From assembly GCF_914484835.1 (NCBI RefSeq), contig NZ_CAJZAR010000028.1, positions 62,001 through 126,000 of the forward strand: a DNA stretch of 64,000 nucleotides. The letters are read 5' to 3'. Both the position numbers and the translations under genes were made by a program. The DNA is from Paraburkholderia tropica (GTDB lineage Bacteria > Pseudomonadota > Gammaproteobacteria > Burkholderiales > Burkholderiaceae). The notes under the pieces were generated by a model. It had not been told where the DNA came from. It did not search any database and worked only from the letters and a program-made list of their open reading frames with translations. Positions 44,812-54,141 of this stretch are shown here, one piece after another; position 1 is the first letter of the stretch, and every line of letters begins with the position of its first letter.

Positions 44812-46590
44812 CTAGAGTGACGGCCCCGTGATGGCGGCGGGCGCCGACGAGAGCTGCGTGCCCTTGTTCGAGTCGAGATACAGCGGCGCGATCGGCGACG
44901 TGCTCGCGAAGTTGAACAGGTTCATGATGCTGCCCGCGTTGGCGTCGTTCGAGCCCTGGCCGATGCGCGCGCCGCCGAGCCAGTTGTCCTCGATGAAGCG
45001 CACGACCGAGGACTGCGTGACCACGGTGGTGCCGTCGACGAAGTTCGCCTTGGCGTACGGCGAGATCACGAGGAACGGAATGCGCGTGCCCGGACCGCAG
45101 CGGCCGTTGACGGCGCCGCCGTTCACGCCCGCGCCCTGCACCGCGCCCGTGGCGTTGCAGACGCCCGCGCCGTTGAGCTGGTCGGCGCCCGTCACGGCCG
45201 TCTTGGTCGTCTGGCCCGTCGTTTCCGCCGAGGTCGAGTCGAACGAGGAGGTGGTCGGCGCGATGTACTGATGGTCGTACCAGCCGTCCGAGTCGTCGTA
45301 GGTCACGATGACCGCGGTGTTCTTCCAGTCGGGCTGCTGCTGGAGGAAGTTCACGACGCTGGTGACGAACGATTGCTCGTCGAGCGGATCGGAGTTGCCC
45401 GGGTGGGCGTCGGCGACCGCCGGTGCCTTCAGGAAGCTCACCGACGGGAAATTGCCCGCCTTGACCGCCGTGAAGAAGTCATTCACGTCGTACTGGTGAT
45501 GCACCGGCGTGGCCGTGTTGTCGAGCGGATCGGTGTAGCCGATCGCCGCCACCGACGACGGACGCGTATGCGCGAGGTTCTGCGTAGTCGTGTAGTACTG
45601 GAACCACGCGTGATGCTGCACGTAGTCGTTTTCGCTCGCGCCGAGCACCGACGAATACGTCGAGCGGCTGCAGCCCGTCGTGCCGTTCGCGTTCACGGTC
45701 TGCAGATTGAAGCCGCCCATGAAGCCGCCCCACGTGACGCCGCTCGAATTCAGCAGATCGCCGATGTTCTTCGAGGTCATCCCCGCCGTCGTGCTCGAAC
45801 CGGCCGCGAGCGTGCAGGCGTCGCCGGTCGGGTCGAGGTCGCCCACCAGCGTCCAGCCGCCTTGCAGGTCGTACACCACGTCGGTCGACGGGCTCGTCGT
45901 CGCGCTGCCCGTGACCACCGCGCCGCTCGACGTCACCACGGCGCCGTTGTGCTGGCCCGAGACCACCGAGATCGCGCCCGGCGTCGACGGACCGTAGGTG
46001 TCCGTGTACGCGTTGTCGCTCATCGCGAAGTGCTGCGCGTAGTTCCACAGCGCGGTCACGGTGTTGCCGTCGAAATAGCCCATCACGAGGCCCGGCTCGC
46101 CGAACGTGTTCGCCGAACCCACCGCGTTATTGCCGGTGTTCAGCGGATACAGGTCCATCTTGCCGTCGTCGGCGGCGAGCTGTTCCGGCGTGTAGTTGTG
46201 GTTCTGGCTTTCCGTGGCGGCCTGCGAACGGTCGAGACGGAACGGGTTGATGTTGGTGCCCGTCGCGTTCTTCGTGTTCGCCACCGTCGGGTTGTTCGTC
46301 AGCAGTGCGGACGTGAGACCGTTGACGGTCGGCGTGCCCGCCGCCGCGGTGAACGTCGGCTCGCCTTCGGGGTTCTGCGCGTTCGGATAGGTGCCGAAGT
46401 AATGGTCGAAGGACTCGTTCTCGCCGAAGATCACCACGAGGTGCTTGATCGGCGTGGCCGTCGCAAGCGCATCTTGCGGCGACGCGGCCGTGGTCGAACT
46501 GGACGGCGTGTTGTTGCTGCTGCCGCAGGCCGCGATCGTGGCGACCGCCGCTGCGAACGAAATGGATAGCAAGGCTTTTCTGGGATGCAT
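44812..46590 (-). CDS. Phosphoesterase family lipoprotein (AcpA/phospholipase C-like)
   Basis: A 592-residue exported enzyme of the phosphoesterase superfamily (PF04185 type). The N-terminus is a lipoprotein signal with I-A-A-C. Metal and nucleophile regions are visible: V-V-I-F-G-E-N-E-S-F-D-H-Y-F-G, S-D-N-A-Y-T-D-T-Y-G-P-S-T-P-G, and V-T-Y-D-D-S-D-G-W-Y-D-H. Family members include acid phosphatase AcpA and phospholipases C. A Ser/Thr-rich spacer follows the lipid Cys. AGGAG precedes the start. The upstream 520-bp gap holds its promoter. Single-gene unit. Confidence 0.9.
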   Translation of the reverse strand: MHPRKALLSISFAAAVATIAACGSSNNTPSSSTTAASPQDALATATPIKHLVVIFGENESFDHYFGTYPNAQNPEGEPTFTAAAGTPTVNGLTSALLTNNPTVANTKNATGTNINPFRLDRSQAATESQNHNYTPEQLAADDGKMDLYPLNTGNNAVGSANTFGEPGLVMGYFDGNTVTALWNYAQHFAMSDNAYTDTYGPSTPGAISVVSGQHNGAVVTSSGAVVTGSATTSPSTDVVYDLQGGWTLVGDLDPTGDACTLAAGSSTTAGMTSKNIGDLLNSSGVTWGGFMGGFNLQTVNANGTTGCSRSTYSSVLGASENDYVQHHAWFQYYTTTQNLAHTRPSSVAAIGYTDPLDNTATPVHHQYDVNDFFTAVKAGNFPSVSFLKAPAVADAHPGNSDPLDEQSFVTSVVNFLQQQPDWKNTAVIVTYDDSDGWYDHQYIAPTTSSFDSTSAETTGQTTKTAVTGADQLNGAGVCNATGAVQGAGVNGGAVNGRCGPGTRIPFLVISPYAKANFVDGTTVVTQSSVVRFIEDNWLGGARIGQGSNDANAGSIMNLFNFASTSPIAPLYLDSNKGTQLSSAPAAITGPSL

Positions 46591-47063
46591 ATCGCGCGCT
46601 CCTGGATTTTAGTATGGCGCTTCGTCTTATTGGGTTGAAAGCAGAGAGTGGGTCAATTGCAATAATCGCAATCGAAATGCTTTGAGGCGCCGTCAAAGTG
46701 GCCGCATTGAAACATTCGAGTGTGAAACTTTTATAAAGAATTCCGAATATCCTGTAGGCGGTTGTCGGCGATTATTGCGCGCGATAAAGGTAATGGACGT
46801 GGCTTGCGCCGGGCATGGCGCAGGGAATTGAAAGCAGGCGACGGAAGGCTTGAGAGGCGGGGTTTACAGCGTGAAAAACGCGATTCGGTGAACGATGGTC
46901 GCGCGATCGGGAATTAACTCTTTGATATGACTGTCCGAATTGACTAATCCGACGCTGAAATAAATCGTAAAAATTCTGTTATTAATTGATTGAAATATTT
47001 CAATCGCGTTTCTGATGGGTTTCATTGCGCTTCTGATGCGCGCGGATCGTTGCCGGTTTTGAA
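46591..47063. other. AT-rich gene-free stretch upstream of the AcpA-like gene
   Basis: No gene. The stretch is clearly AT-richer than its neighbours, especially 46690-47000, and should hold the promoter of the AcpA-like gene. It contains the 18-bp palindrome at 46988-47005. I saw no clear Pho-box-like tandem repeat. Confidence 0.45.
46988..47005. promoter_or_regulatory. Perfect 18-bp AT-rich palindrome
   Basis: GATTGAAAT (46988-46996) is followed directly by its inverse ATTTCAATC (46997-47005). It lies about 400 bp upstream of the AcpA-like start and about 110 bp beyond the stop of the UbiH-type gene. The form fits a dimeric regulator site, but its distance from any start codon leaves the role open. 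Confidence 0.4.
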
Positions 47064-47092
47064 ACCGGCGCGTGCGTGAGCGCCGGTAATTT
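47064..47092. terminator. Hairpin after the UbiH-type gene
   Basis: ACCGGCGC (47064-47071) pairs with GCGCCGGT (47080-47087). AATTTTT follows on the plus strand and TTTCAAAA on the minus strand. A nested stem GCCGGTTT/AAACCGGC (47052-47059, 47062-47069) overlaps it. It lies 25 bases after the stop of the UbiH-type gene on the minus strand and is its probable terminator. Confidence 0.55.
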
Positions 47093-47112
47093 TTCGTTAT
47101 CCAGTGATCGGC

Positions 47113-48309
47113 CTATCCGGTCAGCGACGCAGCGACGGCCTTGCGGAACGGCGCGAGATGCGAAGCCGCGCGCAGCATGACGTTGCGGGCGAGCCGCGCG
47201 GGCAGCGTGCCATTGGTGTAGATCTCGGTGATCAGGCGCGTCGCCATGAAGAGTGGCCGCGTCGAGCGCCGATGGCGGTTCTCGTAGCCGCGCAAGACGT
47301 CGAACGCGCCGATATCGCCGCCCTGACGCTGCGCGGCCATGATGCATTCGCGCAGCGTTTCGACGCTCGCGAGGCCGAAGTTGAAGCCGTGCGCCGTGAC
47401 CGGATGCATGCCCACCGCGGCGTCGCCGACCGTGGCGAAGCGCGTCGCCGCGAAGCGCTCCGCGTACACCGAAACGAGCGGATACAGATGCCGCGTGCTC
47501 ACGAGGCGCATCGCGCCGAGCCGCCGCGCGAAACGCCGTTCGAGATTCGCGCCGAACGCCTCGGGGCTCAGCGCCGCGAGCGCGCCGATCTCGTGCGCGG
47601 GCAGTGTGAGCACCACCGACGACTGATGCGCGCCGCTCGGCGCATGCGCGTTCATCGGCAGCAGCGCGAGCGTCTGGCCGTAGCCGAACCATTCCCACGC
47701 GGCCTCGCGATGCGGCAGTTCGTGCGTCATGCGGCACACGAGCATGGTCTTGCCGAAGTCGTGCAGATCGGCGGCGATGCCCATCATGCGGCGCGTCGGC
47801 GAAAAGCGGCTGTCGGCGGCCACGGCCAGCGCGCCCGTCAAGACAGCGCCGCTGTCGAGCGTCACGCGCGCCGATTCGGCGTCGGTCTGCACGGCGCCGA
47901 CCGTTTCGCCCGCGATCAGCGTGACGTCGCCGTGCGTGGCGATGCTCGCCTGGAGCGCGTCGAAGGCCGCCTGGCGGATCACCTGATTGGCGACGAGCCA
48001 GCCCAGTTCCGCGTGCTCGCGCGAGTCGCTGCCGATTTCGAGCGCATGCGTGGAGAGGCCGTTGAAGATTTTCGCGGCGCGCATCGGCGAGCGCGCGTCG
48101 GCGTCGATGCGCTCCCACACGCCGAGTTCGCGCAGCAGGCGCACGGATTTTTGCGTGAGCGCGATTTCGCGGCCGTCGAACGCGGGCGCCGCGATGGCGT
48201 CGCGCGGCTGTTGCTCGACGAGAGCGATGCGCAGGCCGCGCCCGCTGAGCGCACGCGCGAGACACAGACCGGCGGGGCCGCCCCCGACGATGATGACGTC
48301 GTGATTCAT
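47113..48309 (-). CDS. UbiH/UbiF/VisC/COQ6-family FAD monooxygenase
   Basis: A 398-residue flavoprotein hydroxylase. FAD motifs are the N-terminal V-G-G-G-P-A-G-L and the C-terminal G-D-A-A-V-G-M-H-P-V-T-A-H-G-F-N-F-G-L, which is the signature of the UbiH/COQ6 group. Family members hydroxylate the ubiquinone ring. No other ubi gene is next to it, and genomes of this group carry several paralogues, so the exact position hydroxylated is not assignable. The start at 48309 begins the dinucleotide fold. It lies 70 bases after the hemerythrin gene on the same strand, possibly co-transcribed. Confidence 0.88.
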   Translation of the reverse strand: MNHDVIIVGGGPAGLCLARALSGRGLRIALVEQQPRDAIAAPAFDGREIALTQKSVRLLRELGVWERIDADARSPMRAAKIFNGLSTHALEIGSDSREHAELGWLVANQVIRQAAFDALQASIATHGDVTLIAGETVGAVQTDAESARVTLDSGAVLTGALAVAADSRFSPTRRMMGIAADLHDFGKTMLVCRMTHELPHREAAWEWFGYGQTLALLPMNAHAPSGAHQSSVVLTLPAHEIGALAALSPEAFGANLERRFARRLGAMRLVSTRHLYPLVSVYAERFAATRFATVGDAAVGMHPVTAHGFNFGLASVETLRECIMAAQRQGGDIGAFDVLRGYENRHRRSTRPLFMATRLITEIYTNGTLPARLARNVMLRAASHLAPFRKAVAASLTG

Positions 48310-48379
48310 GGACCTGTTGTGCGGAGGGAGTGAGCGGAAAATGTGGAAGGGAAACCGGCAACGAGGGCGCAACGGCGCT

Positions 48380-48802
48380 TCAGACGACCGGCGCGACGCC
48401 GGTCTCGCGCATGTGGCCGATCATCATCGAGTCCATCGTTTTGACGTGAAACGCGAACCACTCGCGCAATTCGCCGATCAGGCGGCGGCCGAGATCGAAG
48501 CGGGCGTTGTCGGCGATTTCGGCGCGCACGAGGCTGGCGATTTGCAACACATGGCGATGCTGGCCCGCATGGCAATGGCGCGGCCCGAAATCGAGCGCCT
48601 CCATCCAGCGTTCTTCCTGCGCAAAGTGTTCGCGCGTGTGGTCGATCCAGACGTCGAGCGCGGCGACGAGTTCAGGGTCGGGCGCGTCGTGCGCGAGGTC
48701 GAGCAGGCGCACGAATTCGGTGTGCATGGCGTCGGTGACGGGCTCGCCGAGTTGCAGCTCGGGAGGCAAAGGCGTGGGAGTGGGCGCGACGGGCGGGGTC
48801 AT
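48380..48802 (-). CDS. Bacteriohemerythrin
   Basis: A 140-residue single-domain hemerythrin. The di-iron ligands fit the family pattern: H27 in D-A-M-H-T-E-F, H55 and H59-F-A-Q-E63 in the central motif, H78 and H82 in C-H-A-G-Q-H, and a late H in F-H-V-K-T-M-D with its Asp. Such proteins bind oxygen reversibly or sense it. The N-terminus has a Pro/Thr-rich extension. Placed just upstream of an oxygen-dependent UbiH-type enzyme; a role in oxygen supply is a tempting but unsupported inference. Confidence 0.9.
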   Translation of the reverse strand: MTPPVAPTPTPLPPELQLGEPVTDAMHTEFVRLLDLAHDAPDPELVAALDVWIDHTREHFAQEERWMEALDFGPRHCHAGQHRHVLQIASLVRAEIADNARFDLGRRLIGELREWFAFHVKTMDSMMIGHMRETGVAPVV

Positions 48803-49197
48803 GAAGTGCGGCGAAGCGAGCGCAACGGCTGTCTCGGGGAAATTATCAAGATAGCAAGGCAGGGGCGGTCACCCGATGATCTCGCGCAAGCCGGTTAAAG
48901 GATGGAGCTGCGGCAAATGCGTCCCGTGTGCGTCCCGTGCGCGGCGGCGCACTGCCATCGTGAAATGACGTCGCCCTAATTTTGACCAGCTATCATCCGG
49001 GAAAACCCGGGCCGTTCGCCGCGCGTCGTACCCTCGACGCAGGTGGACGCGGCCCGGACGTACGCCTCGCCGGGCGCACGCTGGACCGGAGATCCCGGCA
49101 TGGCGGCGCATCCGGCGTCCTCTCATTGCCGGGCTTCGCGCCCGGACGTCGGATACGGCCACAAGCCGGATGCCGACACGCACGGATATCGTCGACC
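48803..49197. other. Gene-free divergent region between hemerythrin and FUSC genes
   Basis: No gene; an open frame continues upstream of the FUSC start but its translation is Arg/Gly-rich without a fold. The stretch should hold two divergent promoters. The only repeat noted is a short CCGGG-AAAA-CCCGG hairpin at 48997-49010. Confidence 0.4.
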
Positions 49198-50388
49198 ATG
49201 ATCGCCGCCGCCTGTTCACGCGCCTTCAACCGCGCGCTGCTCCACGACCCCGAATTCGCGCGTCTGCGCGGCGCCGCGCGCTCGACGCTCGCGAGCCTGC
49301 TCACGGCCGGCCTCGGCGTGCCGTGGGCGCTTCAACATCATCAGACGGCGACGCTCGCCGTGCCCGCCGCGCTATTCGCGATGATTGCGCCGCTATTTCT
49401 GCGCGAGGCGCGCCTGTCCGGCTGGCTGGTGTCGCTGCTGATGCTGGAGTTCTGCGCCTGCGCGGCCTTCGCCGCCGCGGCGACGGTCGCTTCGCAGCCG
49501 ATGCTGCGCGATGCGGGCTCGCTGCTCGTCGTGTTCTTCGGGATGTTGTGCCAGACGCTCGGCGCGCGCGCGGTGGGCGCGGCGCTGCTCACGCTGGTGG
49601 CGTTCTATCTCGGCTTGTATCTGCATCCCGTGGACGCGCGGCTCGTCGAGATGCTGGGCGGCATGGCGCTGGCGTCGCTCGTCGTGACGTTCGTGGGGCG
49701 GGTGGTGTTTCCGGTGGAGCGTGCCGGGGAGCGGCCGTTGCCTTCGTCGCCGACCTCATCGTTCGTGCGCGGCTTGCCCGCGAGCGTCGCGGCGGTGCAA
49801 GCGCGGATCGAAGCTGCGCTGCGTCTCGCCGCCGATGTGATCGTCACCGGGCGCCCCTCGCAACGGCCGCTCGGCGAATTGCTCGCGCATCGGCTGCACC
49901 GGCTCGCGTGGCGTCCGGCGCTGGTGGCGACCGTCGCGGCGCTGCTCGCGATGCTGGCGGGCAGCGAACTCTCGGAGGACCGCGCGATGTGGGCGGTCAT
50001 CAGCACCTTCGTGGTGTTTCTCGGCACGACCTCGCATCAGGGCACGCGCGCGCGCGTGATGAAGCGCATCGCGGGCACGCTCACGGGCGCGGCGGCGAGC
50101 GTGCTGCTCATCGGCGCATGCGGGCACGCGCCCTGGCTGCTCGTGGCCGCGATGGCTTTGTCGGTGTTCGGCTGGGCGTATTACATTCTTCACGCCTACG
50201 CGCGCGGCGTGTTTTTCATCACGATGCTGGTGGGCCTCGTGTATGGGCAACTGGGTTTTGCGATCGTGCCGCTGGCGCGCTTGCGCATCGAGGAAGTGCT
50301 GGCCGGATGTGTGATCTCGCTCGTCGTGGCGATGCTGCTGATGCCGTCGGCGAACGCGCACGCGGCGGTCGCGCGCGAGCGGGCGTAA
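49198..50388 (+). CDS. FUSC-family membrane protein (aromatic acid exporter-like)
   Basis: A 396-residue membrane protein with two blocks of hydrophobic segments (about residues 25-170 and 245-385) separated by a hydrophilic region, the FUSC fold found in AaeB and YccS. The segment D-R-A-M-W-A-V-I-S-T-F-V-V-F is characteristic of the second block. AaeB-like members export aromatic carboxylates. It lacks the long cytoplasmic domain of full AaeB. No membrane-fusion partner gene is adjacent. The start is uncertain: the ATG at 49198 has no clear RBS. Confidence 0.82.
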   Translation: MIAAACSRAFNRALLHDPEFARLRGAARSTLASLLTAGLGVPWALQHHQTATLAVPAALFAMIAPLFLREARLSGWLVSLLMLEFCACAAFAAAATVASQPMLRDAGSLLVVFFGMLCQTLGARAVGAALLTLVAFYLGLYLHPVDARLVEMLGGMALASLVVTFVGRVVFPVERAGERPLPSSPTSSFVRGLPASVAAVQARIEAALRLAADVIVTGRPSQRPLGELLAHRLHRLAWRPALVATVAALLAMLAGSELSEDRAMWAVISTFVVFLGTTSHQGTRARVMKRIAGTLTGAAASVLLIGACGHAPWLLVAAMALSVFGWAYYILHAYARGVFFITMLVGLVYGQLGFAIVPLARLRIEEVLAGCVISLVVAMLLMPSANAHAAVARERA

Positions 50389-50414
50389 TGCGTCGCTTGA
50401 TGGACGCGAGGCAC

Positions 50415-50453
50415 AAAAAAATAGCGCCGCAGGCATGGAGCCTGCGGCGCTAT
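50415..50453 (-). terminator. Rho-independent terminator of acnB
   Basis: ATAGCGCCGCAGGC (50421-50434) and GCCTGCGGCGCTAT (50440-50453) form a perfect 14-bp stem with a five-base loop. On the minus strand it is followed by seven T (A-run 50415-50421). It lies about 87 bases past the acnB stop and 30 bases past the convergent FUSC stop. Confidence 0.92.
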
Positions 50454-50539
50454 GGGCATGCCGCTAAAACGCGAAGCTGGAAGCAGAACAACGGCGCGAA
50501 TCTACGTTGCCGTGATCGCGCCGTTTCCGCTCATCGCGC

Positions 50540-53125
50540 TTAGATCTGCACGCTGTCGGCGACTTCCTTGAAGTCTTCGATCTTGTCGAAGTTCATGTAC
50601 TGATAGATCTTGTCGCCGTTGGCGGTCAGCACGCCCATGTCGGCCATGTACTCTTCCTTGGTCGGGATCTTGCCCAGACGCGAGCAGATCGCCGCCAGTT
50701 CCGCCGAGCCCAGATACACGTTCGTGTTCTTGCCCAGACGGTTCGGGAAGTTACGCGTCGACGTCGACATGACCGTCGCGCCTTCGCGCACCTGTGCCTG
50801 GTTACCCATGCACAGCGAGCAGCCCGGCATTTCGGTACGCGCGCCAGCCGTGCCGAACACGCCGTAGTGGCCTTCTTCGGTCAGCTGCTTCTGGTCCATC
50901 TTGGTCGGCGGCGCAACCCACAGCTTCACGGGGATGTCACGCTTGCCTTCGAGCAGCTTCGACGCGGCGCGGAAGTGACCGATGTTGGTCATGCACGAAC
51001 CGATGAACACTTCGTCGATCTTCGCGCCTGCGACGTCCGACAGCGTCTTCACGTCGTCCGGGTCGTTCGGGCAGGCCACGATCGGCTCATGCACGTCGGC
51101 CAGGTCGATTTCGATGACGGCGGCGTATTCCGCGTCTGCGTCCGGCTGGAGCAGTTGCGGGTCGGCCAGCCACGCTTCCATCGCCTTGATACGGCGTTCG
51201 AGGCTGCGCGGGTCTTGATAGCCTTGCGCGATCATCCACTTCAGCAGCGTGATGTTGCTGTTGAGGTACTCGATGATCGGTTCCTTGTTCAGGTGCACCG
51301 TGCAACCGGCAGCCGAACGCTCAGCCGACGCATCCGACAGTTCGAACGCTTGCTCGACCTTCAGGTCGGGCAGGCCTTCGATTTCGAGGATACGGCCCGA
51401 GAAAATGTTCTTCTTGCCTTGCTTGGCGACCGTCAGCGTGCCTTCCTTGATGGCCCACAGCGGAATCGCGTTGACGAGGTCGCGCAGCGTGACGCCCGGC
51501 TGCATCTTGCCCTTGAAGCGGACCAGCACCGATTCCGGCATGTCCAGCGGCATCGTGCCGGTGGCGGCCGCGAAGGCGACCAGACCCGAACCTGCCGGGA
51601 AGCTGATGCCGATCGGGAAACGCGTGTGCGAGTCGCCGCCGGTGCCGACGGTGTCGGGCAGCAGCATGCGGTTCAGCCACGAGTGGATCACGCCGTCGCC
51701 CGGACGCAGCGCGATACCGCCGCGCGTGCTGATGAAGTTCGGCAGCGTCTGGTGCGTCTTGACGTCGACGGGCTTCGGATAAGCGGCCGTGTGGCAGAAC
51801 GATTGCATGACGAGGTCGGCCGAGAAGCCGAGGCACGCCAGATCCTTCAGTTCGTCGCGGGTCATCGGGCCCGTGGTGTCTTGCGAGCCGACCGAGGTCA
51901 TCTTCGGTTCGCAGTACGTGCCCGGGCGCACGCCCTGGCCTTCCGGCAGACCGCACGCGCGGCCAACCATCTTCTGCGCGAGCGAGAAGCCACGGCCGCT
52001 GTCGGCCGGTTGCTGCGGCAGGCGGAACAGCGTCGACGGCGCGAGGCCGAGCGCTTCACGCGCCTTGGCGGTCAGGCCGCGGCCGATGATCAGCGGAATG
52101 CGGCCGCCGGCGCGCACTTCGTCGAACAGCACGTCGGACTTGACCTGGAATTCGGCGATCACGGCGCCGTTCTTCAGTGCCTTGCCTTCGTACGGGCGCA
52201 GTTCGACCACGTCGCCCATTTCCATCTGCGACACGTCGAGTTCGATCGGCAGCGCGCCGGCGTCTTCCATCGTGTTGTAGAAGATCGGAGCGATCTTGCC
52301 GCCGAGGCACACACCGCCGAAGCGCTTGTTCGGGATGAAGGGGATGTCTTCGCCCGTGAACCAGAGCACCGAGTTGGTGGCCGATTTACGCGACGAACCC
52401 GTGCCGACCACGTCGCCGACGTAGGCGACCAGGTGACCCTTTTCCTTCAGCGATTCGATGAACTTGACCGGGCCGCGCTTGCCGTCTTCTTCCGGCGTGA
52501 TGCCGGGACGCGCGTTCTTGAGCATCGCGAGCGCGTGCAGCGGGATGTCCGGGCGCGTGGTGGCGTCGGGAGCCGGCGACAGGTCGTCGGTGTTGGTTTC
52601 GCCCGTGACCTTGAAGACCGTGATGGTCAGGCTTTGCGGGACTTCCGGGCGGCTCGTGAACCACTCGGCGTCGGCCCAGCTTTGCAGGACGGACTTTGCG
52701 TTGGCGTTGCCCTTGTCGGCGAGTTCCTTGACGTCGTGGAACTGGTCGAACATCAGCAGGGTTTTCTTGAGCGCGTCGGCTGCGACGGTGCCCACGGCGG
52801 CGTCGGCCAGCAGTTCGATCAGCGGGGCGATGTTGTAGCCGCCGAGCATCGTGCCGAGCAGTTCGGTGGCGCGCTCGCGCGAGATCAGCGCGCAGGCGGT
52901 TTCACCCTTGGCGACGGCGGCCAGGAAGCCGGCCTTCACGCGCGCTGCTTCGTCCACGCCAGCCGGCACGCGGTTGGTGATCAGATCGACCAGCGTCTCT
53001 TCTTCGCCTGCGGGCGGATTCGTCAGCAGTTCCACCAGCTCGGCGGTTTGCTGAGCCGTGAGAGGCAGGGGGGGGATGCCGAGCGCGGCGCGTGCGGCTA
53101 CGTGAGCACGAAAGTTTTCAAGCAT
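50540..53125 (-). CDS. acnB: Aconitate hydratase B (AcnB)
   Basis: An 861-residue aconitase B, matching the usual length of about 860. AcnB begins with the HEAT-like domain ([13 protein letters not shown]) and swivel domain, then the Fe-S part. The three cluster Cys are in G-S-C-M-T-N and G-C-S-L-C-M-G-N near the C-terminus. Active-site blocks include [13 protein letters not shown] and G-T-G-S-S-R-K-S. It isomerises citrate to isocitrate in the TCA cycle and often also hydrates 2-methyl-cis-aconitate. Codon choice is more uniform than in its neighbours, as expected for a highly expressed gene. A palindrome TCTTATATAAGA lies in its promoter. Confidence 0.98.
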   Translation of the reverse strand: MLENFRAHVAARAALGIPPLPLTAQQTAELVELLTNPPAGEEETLVDLITNRVPAGVDEAARVKAGFLAAVAKGETACALISRERATELLGTMLGGYNIAPLIELLADAAVGTVAADALKKTLLMFDQFHDVKELADKGNANAKSVLQSWADAEWFTSRPEVPQSLTITVFKVTGETNTDDLSPAPDATTRPDIPLHALAMLKNARPGITPEEDGKRGPVKFIESLKEKGHLVAYVGDVVGTGSSRKSATNSVLWFTGEDIPFIPNKRFGGVCLGGKIAPIFYNTMEDAGALPIELDVSQMEMGDVVELRPYEGKALKNGAVIAEFQVKSDVLFDEVRAGGRIPLIIGRGLTAKAREALGLAPSTLFRLPQQPADSGRGFSLAQKMVGRACGLPEGQGVRPGTYCEPKMTSVGSQDTTGPMTRDELKDLACLGFSADLVMQSFCHTAAYPKPVDVKTHQTLPNFISTRGGIALRPGDGVIHSWLNRMLLPDTVGTGGDSHTRFPIGISFPAGSGLVAFAAATGTMPLDMPESVLVRFKGKMQPGVTLRDLVNAIPLWAIKEGTLTVAKQGKKNIFSGRILEIEGLPDLKVEQAFELSDASAERSAAGCTVHLNKEPIIEYLNSNITLLKWMIAQGYQDPRSLERRIKAMEAWLADPQLLQPDADAEYAAVIEIDLADVHEPIVACPNDPDDVKTLSDVAGAKIDEVFIGSCMTNIGHFRAASKLLEGKRDIPVKLWVAPPTKMDQKQLTEEGHYGVFGTAGARTEMPGCSLCMGNQAQVREGATVMSTSTRNFPNRLGKNTNVYLGSAELAAICSRLGKIPTKEEYMADMGVLTANGDKIYQYMNFDKIEDFKEVADSVQI

Positions 53126-53532
53126 GGGGGACCTGCTGTATTGCGTTTCAGGGGAAGGCGTTCCAGACACGCCGAGGCTATTCCGGGCACTACCACTACT
53201 TTGACCGCGATTCTAATCCTTGAGCCGTCTATCGTCAAATGTCTTATGTCTTATATAAGAGTTGATGAGCGGAGCAGTCGGGCGCGATGAAGTCTGCTGA
53301 ATCGCCGGGTGATCTTGAGGGAAACGGCCGGGTTGGGGTAGGGCGTTGTTGTATAAGGTGTTTTTTGCGATCTGGATGAACGGCGATGAACGCGGAGCGC
53401 CCTTCGTGAAGGGGTTTGCGCGCGATTCTAGATCGGAATCCGGAAAGGATATTTACCGCGCGGGCATGTTATTTCACGATGTGGGATGCGATGTGGGGTG
53501 CAATGCGGCCGCGTTTGGGGACGCCACGAGGT
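53126..53532. other. acnB promoter region, gene-free
   Basis: About 400 bases without a gene, holding the acnB promoter and the TCTTAT repeats at 53242-53260. Short frames at 53346-53585 and 53416-53934 are antisense to the small gene that follows or lack an RBS. Confidence 0.5.
53242..53260. promoter_or_regulatory. Palindrome TCTTATATAAGA with extra half-site, acnB promoter
   Basis: TCTTATATAAGA (53249-53260) is a perfect 12-bp palindrome, and a further TCTTAT stands at 53242-53247. It is about 120-135 bp upstream of the acnB start. A dimeric repressor such as a GntR-type protein would fit this form, but no regulator gene lies beside it. The AT-rich core could also act as a promoter element. 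Confidence 0.5.
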
Positions 53533-53916
53533 TCAGAGATCGCCGCGCACTTCGCCCGTGCCCAGCGCGTTGCGCTGGCGGTTGACCTCGGCCCAGAGTT
53601 CGTCGCTGTCGTCGTCGCGCAGCACGATGATCCCGTCCAGCTGATCGCCGGTCACGCCGAAATAGTCCTGGAGTTCCTGGCGCACCGCATCGATGAACTG
53701 CGCGTACTCCGGGCTTGCCTGGGCCTGCGCGTGCAAGGCGTCGTATTCGGCATCGTCCGCGCCGCCGCCGTGCTCGTCGATGTAGCGCGTGATCCATTGG
53801 TCGCGCTCGCGGTCGTAGTCCGCCTCGGCGCGCATCGCCTGCACGGCCGTGTAGATATCCAGTTGGGCAAATGCGGCGATCGCCGCCGTGGTGGCCGCGT
53901 CGAATGTCGTGGTCAT
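53533..53916 (-). CDS. Acidic small protein of unknown function (127 aa)
   Basis: A soluble, acidic, mostly helical protein without Cys, signal peptide or membrane segment. Short helices rich in Ala, Asp and Glu alternate with Y-D-R-E-R-D-Q-W and D-D-D-S-D-E-L-W. The start at 53916 was chosen because GAGAG lies at good spacing; an ATG four codons upstream (53928) is possible. I do not recognise the family. It stands alone between acnB and the DUF1479 gene, from which it is divergent. Confidence 0.65.
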   Translation of the reverse strand: MTTTFDAATTAAIAAFAQLDIYTAVQAMRAEADYDRERDQWITRYIDEHGGGADDAEYDALHAQAQASPEYAQFIDAVRQELQDYFGVTGDQLDGIIVLRDDDSDELWAEVNRQRNALGTGEVRGDL

Positions 53917-54141
53917 GTTATCTCTCATCGTTGAGTGCGCCGCTCATCGGACGCCGATTCGCGGCACTTCGTCGGTCCGTGATCCTACCGCGCGCGCAGT
54001 CGAACGGCGAGAACGCCGACGATCTTCGCGGCATGCCCGGGTGGACGATTGCTGACATCCGGTCACTGACCGTGGCGGACTTTCGCGCCACGCGCGCCTC
54101 GCCTAATCTGATGGGATCAAAGACACAACACGGAGACGCGC

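Noticed and set aside
45271..46569. 432-codon forward frame opposite the AcpA-like gene
   Set aside because: Val/Arg/His-rich text without any motif; antisense to a well-supported lipoprotein gene.
48982..49197. Longer N-terminus for the FUSC protein
   Set aside because: The extra 72 residues are Arg/Gly-rich without membrane character; no RBS at the upstream ATG.
50867..53290. 807-codon open frame antisense to acnB
   Set aside because: It mirrors the codon pattern of acnB; the translation is His/Arg/Asp-rich with no fold, while acnB itself is certain.
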